Source: Epinephelus fuscoguttatus (Eukaryota; Chordata; Actinopteri; Perciformes; Serranidae). From it: a stretch of DNA of 64,000 nucleotides. Made by a program: the position numbers and the translations under genes. Below are positions 57,001-64,000 of the stretch, piece by piece. Where the stretch lies: positions 37,162,598 through 37,226,597 of the forward strand of contig NC_064770.1 in the NCBI RefSeq assembly GCF_011397635.1. Direction: 5' to 3'. The notes under the pieces are model-generated. The model was not told the DNA's origin. It did no database searches and saw only the letters and a list, made by a program, of their open reading frames with translations. Position 1 is the first letter of the stretch; each line of letters begins with the position of its first letter.

Positions 57001-60000
57001 CTCACCAACAGCCCAACAATGACCAGTGGCTGACCGCCAGCTTGGCACATCAGGGCCCTAAGACAAACTTCCAAACTCACTCCATCCACAGTTGTTTTCC
57101 AGAAGAAATATCTTTAAAACCATCTTTAAAGTGCGCCCTCACCTGGTCAAATTTCTTCTGCTTCTTCTCCAGGTTGGAGACGATCTGTCTCTGGTGATCC
57201 AGGTCTACAGTCAGATCATCCAGCTCCTGCTGCAGACGGGTCTTTGTCTTCTCCATCTTCTCAAAACCGATGGTCTTCTCTTCCAGACGCTGGCTGGCCA
57301 GCTCCAGGTCCTTCTGCAGCTTCTTCTTCATCTCCTCCAGTCCCTCTATTGTTCCAACGTCATCCTCCAGCTTCTTCTTGCTCTCGGACAGCTAAAACAA
57401 AACAAGCATCATTCAGAATTCAAAAAAGGCGTTCTTTAAACATTGTTTCCTGCACCTGTTATCACACGTCCTACCTGAGCCTGTAGAGTCAACATCTGCT
57501 TCTCCAGGTTCTTGCGCGCCTCCTCATCTTCCTCCTGCTGCTCCTGCAGAGCGCTCTTCTCCTCCTCCAGCTGGCGTATACGACTGCTGAGGTTCAGCTT
57601 CTGACGAGTCTCCTCCTGGAGCAGCTCCTACATGAAAAAGTGTCCAGTTAGAAGTTAGTTTAACAGAAAGGATGCATTAAGAGTGGATGATGAGTCATAA
57701 TCAAACTTCACTGTACGTCACCTGTGTGTCTTGTAGCTGACTTTCTAATCCAGAGACGTCTTTGGTCGTCTTGATAACTTTCCTCTCTGCATCCTCCAGC
57801 AAGGTGGACACATTGTCCAACTCAGTCTGTATGAAGAGGCACCAAGGTGAAAACATGATTTGTATATGTTTGTATTTGAATAAAAATGAGCTTCACAAAC
57901 AAAGAATGCAATCAACTATATTGATGTATTTCATTAAGAATGAATTATTATATTATTTAATACATTATTAGTAAATTACAATAACTAACATGAACTTGTA
58001 CATGAACATGCAATTGTACCAAATTACTAAACTGTTCCCCGACGAATTCCAACAAACAGAATGCTTGCAATGTTGACTGATACTGTTTTGATAAATGGTC
58101 CCATTAAACCACACAACCAGGTAATGTTAGCTGTCTGAGCACTTTAATGGAGAGCTTCACCGCTAATGGATGACTTATAATTTTCAGCAGCTAAACTCAG
58201 ACAAGACAGAAGTAATTATCTTTGGCCCTGATCACCTAGCAAGGAAATTACAACCGTTTATTAGTCCTCTGGCAGCTATTATAAAATCTACAGTGAGACA
58301 TTTAAGCATCACTTTTGATTCTCAGTTGAACTCTGAACCACGTGTCAATAATCTCATTAAATCCTGCGACTTCCACTTGAGAATTATTATCGAAATCAAA
58401 TCAGCTTTGTCTTTTTCTGACCTAGAAAAGCTTGTTCATGCTTTTGTATTTCTGCGCCTCAACTACTGCAATGCACTGTTTACGTGCCTCAGTAAATCTT
58501 TAGTAGCTCGGCTTCAAATGGGGCAGAGCGCTGCAGCTCATAGTTCAACTGGGACAAATCATAGGTCACATATCAGCCCAATTCTCGCTTCCTTCCACTG
58601 GTTGCCAGTTAACTTCAGCATTAATTCTAAGATTCTTTTAATAACTTTTAAAACTCAACATGGTTTAGCACCAATTTATATAGCTGAGCTTCTGACTACC
58701 TACCCTCCAAGTCGTGACCTGAGATCTTCAAGCCTACCCTCGCTAGTCGTCCCTAGATCAAGGCTGGTAACTAATGGTGATCAAGTTTTTGCCATCAAGG
58801 CCTCAAGGCTCTGGCATTATCTGCCTGAGCAGATTACGCTGGCTAGCACATCACCCACATCATCATTGCTTAAAACATAGCGCTGCATGGTGGTGTAGTG
58901 GTTAGCACTGTCGCCTCACAGCAAGAGGGTTCCTGGTCAGGGAGCTCTTCTGTGTGGAGTTTGCATGTTCTCCCCGTGTCAGCGTGGGTTTCCTCCAGGT
59001 GCTCCAGCTTCCTCCCACAGTCCAAAGACATGCAGGTTAATTGGTGACTCTAAATTGTCCGTAGGTGTGAATGTGAGTGTGAATGGTTGTCTGTCTCTAT
59101 GTGTCAGCCCTGTGATAGTCTGGCGACCTGTCCAGGATAGCATATGGTTACCATGGAGATGACTGAAACCTTTTTGAGGCATATGTTGAAAATGCGCGCA
59201 GCTTTTATCTCCGTCGAGAGACACTCATTAAAACTGGCGAGCGCCCTAAATCAGGCTTTTCTTTCCCCCCCAAAGAAGAGGAGCATTATGAATCTGGAAG
59301 TGTCAAGAAATTTTTATTCATGAGAATATTTTTTTGTAGTTTCAAGTTTCAACCTAAAAACCCAGGAATTACATCACTATTTTGGGGGAATACAAAAACT
59401 AATCCAAATAAAAGTGGTTATGAATGTATTCAGGACAAAAACAAAAGTCTCAGTGTAACTAATTCCACTGTGTGTGTGCATCTTCGCCCCTCACCTGTAG
59501 TTTGTGTGCACGTTCCAACAGTTCCCCCTTGGCCCTCTCTCCCTCAGTGACCCTGGCCATGAACTCCTGCAGCTGACCCTCCAGCTTCTTCCTCTTGTGT
59601 TCAGACTCCGCCTTTGCCTGTTGCAGGCCCTTGACCTCGCAGGCCAGCTCCTTGTTGGCACTCTCCTGGCTCTGCTTGGTCTTTTCCAGGTTGGCCTTGA
59701 ACTAGACATTAAACATCAGTGTGGTCAGATGATGAAGAGATGTCACTTTCTCTTTCGTAGATTTGATAACAGACTGTGGAAAGGTATGTTACCCTCTTGG
59801 CCTGCTCCAGCTGTTCAGACAGCTCCTCCAAGGCGGTGGCATGCCTCTGTCGCATCTCCTGGATCTGAGATTCATGGTTTTTAGTCTCCTCATCGATGGT
59901 CTTCTTCAGCTCTGCAACCTCCTGTTCTCGCTTGGTCCTACAGAGGAGTGGAACACAGAGAAGTCTTAACCTTCCACTTGACTTTAATAACAACTACTGG

Positions 60001-62810
60001 CTTAATGTCCAACTGTCTATGGTATTCATGTAAAATAAGGGAGAGTAAAACGCAGAGGGCTGTACCGAAGTTCCTGCTGGGCAGCGGTTGTATCAAGGGT
60101 GTCCTCCAGTTCAGTCTTAAGGGCCTCAAGCTCTTCACTCAAGTCCCTCTTGAGTTTCTCAGCCTTGTTTCTGGCCACTTTCTCCGACTCGAGGTCCTCC
60201 TGCAGCTCAGACAGCTGGGCCTGCAGCTCCCTCACCTGTTTCAGAGCGTTGTTCTTCTGGCCAATCTCGTCCTCGCCCCTGTTCACCACACAGAACGTGC
60301 AACAGAATCTTAGATAGAAAGTGGGCACAACAATGTGACTGTGAGGTACGATACTGAAAGATCATATAAAAGGCATTTGCAAAAATAAAACCTGGAAACT
60401 CAGTGCAATCATTTCACGTGTAAATACCTCATGAATTGTGTTCTATTAATGAATATTTGCATTCCTACAGAGTGGCACATCTGGCCCCGCCCCTCATACA
60501 TGCATCAGTGACGAATGTCTTCATCTTATTGCAAATTAGAAACAGAGATGGTGAGATAAAAACTGTACAAGACAGTGTTTATGTAACCTAAATAAACAAG
60601 AAACATATCTCCTTAATTTCTCAGACAGCAGAACAGTTAATGTCTGGGCTTATCAATATTACAGTCTTTAATAATTCGGCCCCAGGGCCCATTTAATACT
60701 GGATTAATACCCATCCCTACCCGAGTCAACTCTTCTATTGTGTCTAGACTCCACTGGGTGGCAGCAGAGACACTGTCTCAGAGCAGTTGATGCTCGGTGA
60801 TCACATTCCAACAAACCAAATGTGGGACAAAGAGAGACAAGGACATGTTGCAGATGCTGAGAGGTAATAATTTTTGATATCATATCTATGTGACTCAAAA
60901 TAAACCAACAGTCCAGCAGGCAGATGAAAATATTGTCCGTTTCTGCAAACCATGAATACATTACATTTGTACGTGTCACATGTGTTGCATCAACATTTGT
61001 CAGTGACATAGTGCATGAGCTGATGCTGTTGGGAGGTGGAGGGGATGGTGGATGGTGTGCCACCTAGGCGAGACGCATGCCAAGCTGCAAACCACTGTTC
61101 AAGACCAGCAAATAACAAAACCCTTTCAGCAGCTTTTTGGCCACCACACGTGGCTGCTTTTTACTGAGACATCACTGTTTCCAGCAGGGATGGTGCCGCC
61201 AAAAGCCAAAAACATGATCTTTTCCTAACCATTACCAAGTAGTTTTTGTGCCTAATCTTAACCACGTTAACCACAGCATTGTTGAAATGTGTCAACGCAT
61301 CTGCTACATTGGTAACTATTTGCCTCCAAGAACACTGCGATCATCTGCTGCTGGTTTGTTGGAGGTTCAAGAATGCATCCTTTAGCCCCATTTCCACCAA
61401 ACACTTTTGGTATAGTACCTGTGGAACCAAAAGTAACCCTTCAGACATGGTACCTGGACCCTCGGTCCCTTAAATGTGACTTGGATAAAACTGATTGAGT
61501 TGCGTGAGAGCTTGTAGATGGATGTTTTGCTGTTGTTGAGAATCTAGCCTGGAAATCCAGACCCAAATCTAGAAAGATTTAGGGTCTGGCTATGAGTAAT
61601 GCAAATGGCCCAACTCGAGGGGCGGCACCCAGCATGAATTTGTAAATATCACTGCATGCAATTGGATAACACTACGACCAATCAGAACAATACACAGGGT
61701 GACGTATCCAGAGCTTAGCTACCAGCAGAGCTAACTGGTAGATTAGACTCTTGCTGTATCCGGTCGGCAAAACAGCAAAAACGTCCTTCTTGCAAAGGAA
61801 AGATTCGAGTGCCGTCTTCTGTTCCTCTTTTAGAGAAAAAGCCAAGTCTAACTCGTTCATTGTAGCGGCCAAAGCCGTTTCAAACAACTGGTGTTCATCC
61901 GTAACCATCTTGCAATGTTTACTGACTGATTCCGGACTTCGTTGTCGCAGCGCTGTCGTCATCTGTTTAGCTCGCCTCTGGCCCGCCTATATCAGATACA
62001 CCGATGTGATTGGTGCAGCTCGGCTCCAACGGCATGGGTAATGAGCATCATTACTGATTGCCAGAGTGACTCGCTGAGCAAATTCCAATTGTGCTCTTGC
62101 GAGAACTCTGGATTTCAAGGGTAGAAAGAATCCTCTCTGTTTTTGGATTCTTTATTCACCGTGGAGACATGCCTTCCTTTAATGAAACTTGGCTGCCTGT
62201 TAAGCCCCGTTTCCGCCAAACACTTTTGGTATGGTGCCTTTGAAACCAACAATAAACCTTCGGGCATGGTACTCACTGCTCCGTCCAGCACTCGCTGTAT
62301 TTCCCCATCAGCAGTGACAAAGATGTCAAAATCAGAACATCATCTCAGTATGTGGGACGTGGGACGAGAGATGATAATGCTACGTAGTCTCACTTAAAGT
62401 GGAACATTAGATGATGCCTACAGCTGTGTTTTGGTGGATATTCCTATAGGAGCTGCATGCTGCACAGACCACCTATCAGCATGGACCCACAAGTTACATG
62501 CACACCACTAACAGGGTCGCACATCACAAACACATTCCAGAGCAGTGAGAGTTAGTCAATAAATACAGGGAACAATAACTAAAAGCTTAAAGGATTTTTT
62601 TTTTTTTTACAACATGATAAGTTGTACACTCGTCTGTGTTGTCACTGCTATAAAATGTTCAATATAAAACGGCAGGTGTGAATGTATCCTGCACCAGTGT
62701 TTAGTGTGATGACTGATCTGTACAGCTATGTAGCGCTGATCTCAGACTGACTCACATCACGAAGCAGAAGCTCAATGACTCAAAACTCTAGCAGACATAT
62801 TGAGCTCACT

Positions 62811-62841
<31 letters not shown>

Positions 62842-63997
62842 ATGTCATACTGAGCTGTGGTGTTTTATTCTCTTGTACGGCGGTCCCAGTATCTCCTACC
62901 TCGCCTGCATCATCTGCTGCTCATCTTCCTTCTTGCCCAGCTGAATTTTCAGCTCCTCTGTCTGCACCTGCAGCTCGGCTATCTGGTCCTGCAAGTCGGA
63001 CGTCTCCCCGTCCAGCTTCCTCTTAGCCTTCTCCAGCTCCTGACGGGTCTTCTCCTCCTTCTTCAGTCTCTCTGATTTATAAAAGACAGGATGCAATGGT
63101 TAAATGAAACACCAAGAAAGGTCTTTTCAATGGAGATGAATTCTAAACTCTACATGTCAATTATTTCGCTTCTTTACCCTCCAGGTCGACCATCATCATC
63201 TCCTGCTTGTTCTTGACCTTTCCCAAGTTCTTGGCTTTTTCTTCCTCTTCGGCTAGCATCGAGGTCATCTCACTGATTCTGTCGTCCAACAGCTTCTTTT
63301 CCTAAAGGAGAGATAAAGGCAGGTAAGCGCACAGCTAGCCTCTCAACTCAGCATCAACATCTGTTACTCACCCGGTGTTACGTTGAATTCGTGAAGACAA
63401 TTTTGTTTTTCTTTCATGTCTCTACAGTGAATGAAGAATCCAAAACCAGAGGAAATTCTTGATGACTTTAGGTAAAAGGGGCTGACGTTTAACAACAGCA
63501 AAACTCAAAATATCTGTTAACAAACTCACACAACTTGTGCAGTAACATCAAAGTCTGGAGATACGACTGGATAAATGAGACTTGGATTAAAGTGCATGAC
63601 TTTTACTTCAAAAAAAGAATTTGAAGAAAGAAACTGTTTTTGGTTTCTTCATTCACCTTGGAAACATACTAGAAAAAGTTTGATTCCTGAGTTCAACGTA
63701 ACACAGGGTAAATAAATGACATACAAACAGACATTTTGGGAGGGTGATGTCTTTCTTTAATGATCTGCAACATTTGGCTCTGTCTTATTAAGCTGTGCAG
63801 TAAATGAGAAGACGTTCATCGAGACTGTGAGACCCTCAGAGCCTCCTCTTCTTTTTCACCTTGAGGAACTTGGAGTTCTGGTCTTCTAGTAGCAAAATGT
63901 CCTCTTCAAATTTCTTCATTTTGGCCTCAGCCGTCACTTTCTCCAGCTGCAGCTTCTGTCTGGCAGCCTCCTCCTCATCCAACTGTTCCTCCAGATC
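51022..63997 (-). CDS. myh10: Non-muscle myosin heavy chain IIB, last 19 coding exons (partial)
   Basis: Minus-strand exons in order: 63997-63860, 63301-63178, 63071-62900, 60278-60066, 59937-59793, 59701-59495, 57826-57722, 57627-57475, 57391-57143, 55848-55636, 55542-55330, 55243-55082, 54995-54867, 53629-53541, 53327-53204, 53050-52842, 52692-52584, 51452-51280, 51175-51022. They sum to 3081 nt, or 1026 codons plus the stop. The first complete residues are [16 protein letters not shown] and the whole stretch is an unbroken heptad coiled coil, the tail that assembles bipolar filaments. The non-helical tailpiece [16 protein letters not shown]...ENK identifies MYH10: MYH9 has LRRGDLPF, MYH11 LRRGNETSF and MYH14 LRRGPLTF. 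The motor and neck lie beyond 64000. Non-muscle myosin IIB drives actomyosin contraction in cytokinesis, migration and neurons. The introns are rich in transposons. Confidence 0.95.
51455..51478. repeat. CA/TG tract directly at a myh10 acceptor
   Basis: On the minus strand a (TG)n run of about 11 units ends gaag directly at the 3' splice site of the exon 51452-51280, with almost no polypyrimidine tract between. Confidence 0.85.
51836..52560 (-). mobile_element. PIF/Harbinger-type element with transposase N-terminal fragment
   Basis: A 94-codon minus-strand frame (52390-52106) reads [13 protein letters not shown], then [20 protein letters not shown], then [14 protein letters not shown]. This matches the N-terminal 'W-V-H-x-x-x..G-E-x-x-x-L-V..EL..D..RF..YFRM...FD.LL' layout of PIF/Harbinger (HARBI1-like) transposases. 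The catalytic DDE part is absent, so the copy is non-autonomous. The boundaries are approximate: 'ggccctgatcacacaggaag' at the left and the 'agcgcttgctgtgcc' segment at the right. Confidence 0.6.
53690..53890. mobile_element. hAT MITE fragment in myh10 intron
   Basis: It shares with 25377-25650 the blocks 'tagctgtctgttagtcagtcac', 'aaaataaaagctctg', 'gaaattcactgtac', 'tttacaaacttgatat' and 'ccaccagttggga'. The left terminus is missing. Confidence 0.6.
54277..54600. mobile_element. Palindromic MITE in myh10 intron
   Basis: 'ttaaccagaaacagcccca', 'cagactccatttaaa' and 'aaacagtaat' at 54282-54352 reappear as reverse complements at 54525-54597 ('attgtttttttaaatgga', 'gtctggtg', 'ggctgtttctggttca'). 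The sequence on either side may belong to the same element. Confidence 0.6.
55986..57060. mobile_element. MITE family copy B, with internal insertion
   Basis: The left end aaggcccagacacacaaaac and the right end ('cttggcacatcagggccct') match copy A at 7647-8261. Compared with A, about 450 extra bases lie near 56045-56560, beginning around a short perfect hairpin (accggactgagacc...ggtctcagtccggt at 56059-56098), suggesting a nested insertion. Confidence 0.65.
58160..58880 (+). pseudogene. 5'-truncated LINE reverse-transcriptase C-terminal fragment (L2/CR1-like)
   Basis: A stop-free plus-strand stretch encodes [14 protein letters not shown], then [12 protein letters not shown], then [20 protein letters not shown], then [13 protein letters not shown], then [14 protein letters not shown] and PSRDLRSS. 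These are the order and motifs of the C-terminal thumb/extension of L2/CR1/Rex1-type non-LTR reverse transcriptases ('R-L-D-Y-C-N-A-L', 'S-L-H-W-L-P-V'). The upstream catalytic FADD box is missing, so this is a dead copy in a myh10 intron, antisense to the gene. Confidence 0.85.
58883..59145 (+). mobile_element. tRNA-headed dispersed repeat directly after the LINE fragment
   Basis: It begins gcatggtggtgtagtggtta then gcactgtcgcctcacagcaa, continues 'ttgcatgttctccccgtgtc', 'cttcctcccacagtccaaag' and 'tgactctaaattgtcc', and ends 'gtctggcgacctgtccagga'. I recognise this as a very common fish retroposon (recalled, not searched). Related pieces lie at 4603-4650 (head) and 18975-19075 (tail). Confidence 0.7.
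60279..61379. other. myh10 intron, no gene seen
   Basis: No additional exon is supported. The stretch 61210-61265 ('atgatcttttcctaaccatt', 'accaagtagtttttgtgcct') matches part of the MITE at 35889-35940. Confidence 0.5.
61380..61490 (+). repeat. Dispersed repeat copy 1 ('cccatttccaccaaacac')
   Basis: 'agccccatttccaccaaaca', 'cttttggtatagtacctgtg', 'gaaccaaaagtaacccttc' and 'agacatggtacctgg' recur in diverged form at 62200-62280. Confidence 0.6.
61543..62125 (-). mobile_element. TIR element carrying a RecQ-like helicase fragment, 583 bp
   Basis: The left end tctagcctggaaatccaga and the right end read inward tctacccttgaaatccaga form terminal inverted repeats. A 96-codon minus-strand frame (61962-61672) reads [15 protein letters not shown], then [20 protein letters not shown]. 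This is the N-terminal 'Q motif plus Walker A' layout of RecQ-type helicases (L-K..Q..A.....G.DV....PTG.GKS..YQ). The Walker A glycine before Lys is Ser here, and all later motifs are missing. Confidence 0.6.
62200..62290 (+). repeat. Dispersed repeat copy 2
   Basis: 'taagccccgtttccgccaaa', 'cacttttggtatggtgcctt' and 'cttcgggcatggtact' are diverged matches of 61380-61490. The RecQ-fragment element lies between the two copies. Confidence 0.6.
62811..62837. repeat. CA microsatellite in myh10 intron
   Basis: A (CA)n run of about 13 units, some 60 bases beyond the donor side of the exon ending at 62900. Confidence 0.9.
63370..63709. mobile_element. Foldback element with long terminal inverted repeats, myh10 intron
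   Basis: The left end acccggtgttacgttgaattc and the right end read inward accctgtgttacgttgaactc are inverted repeats. The interior shares 'gtttttctttcatgtctcta', 'tgaatgaagaatccaaaa' and 'tgagacttggatta' with the foldback element at 20830-21300. Confidence 0.75.
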
Positions 63998-64000
63998 CTA

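Overview
This is a window from a vertebrate nuclear genome, almost certainly a ray-finned (teleost) fish. The genes have GT-AG introns and vertebrate products. The non-coding DNA is crowded with fish-type repeats: hAT and PIF/Harbinger MITEs, L2/CR1-type LINE remnants, tRNA-headed SINEs, long CA/TG tracts and minisatellites. Four protein genes are supported, each by spliced exons whose phases join. No rRNA, free-standing tRNA or CRISPR array was seen.

Layout: (1) 321-1802, plus strand: the last two coding exons of ddx5 (p68 DEAD-box RNA helicase), with 3' UTR and AATAAA. (2) About 2.1-13.8 kb: intergenic DNA made largely of MITEs and dispersed repeats. (3) 14006-34299, plus strand: a complete 22-exon envoplakin gene (evpl) of 2035 codons. 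Its 6.4-kb first intron is full of nested and palindromic elements, and a hAT-like MITE lies in the 3' UTR region. (4) 35.3-38.4 kb: a decayed retroelement split by a 320-bp MITE with a perfect 8-bp target-site duplication, then unremarkable DNA. (5) 38.5-42.7 kb: a 4.2-kb minisatellite with a unit of about 36-38 bp and higher-order structure. (6) 43705-44880, minus strand: a complete three-exon arylalkylamine N-acetyltransferase gene of the aanat1 type, encoding 225 aa. (7) 45.9-48.1 kb: a diverged array related to the 38-bp minisatellite but in inverted orientation, then a 140-bp-period array whose units carry oestrogen-response-element palindromes and DR1-like nuclear-receptor sites. (8) 51022-63997, minus strand: the last 19 coding exons (1026 aa, tail half) of non-muscle myosin heavy chain IIB (myh10), running off the right edge. 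Its introns hold a Harbinger fragment, a LINE reverse-transcriptase fragment, a RecQ-like helicase fragment and foldback elements.

The four genes do not form a pathway. ddx5 is an RNA helicase and transcription cofactor, evpl a desmosome/cornified-envelope cytolinker, aanat1 the arylalkylamine (serotonin/dopamine) acetyltransferase of retina and other tissues, and myh10 a cytoskeletal motor. The most interesting non-genic observations are the nuclear-receptor-motif satellite beside aanat1, the inverted relationship of the arrays on either side of aanat1, and UG tracts placed directly against three 3' splice sites, each in front of an exon whose skipping would shift the frame. Exon borders were worked out by eye from splice sites and reading frame; no database search was run.
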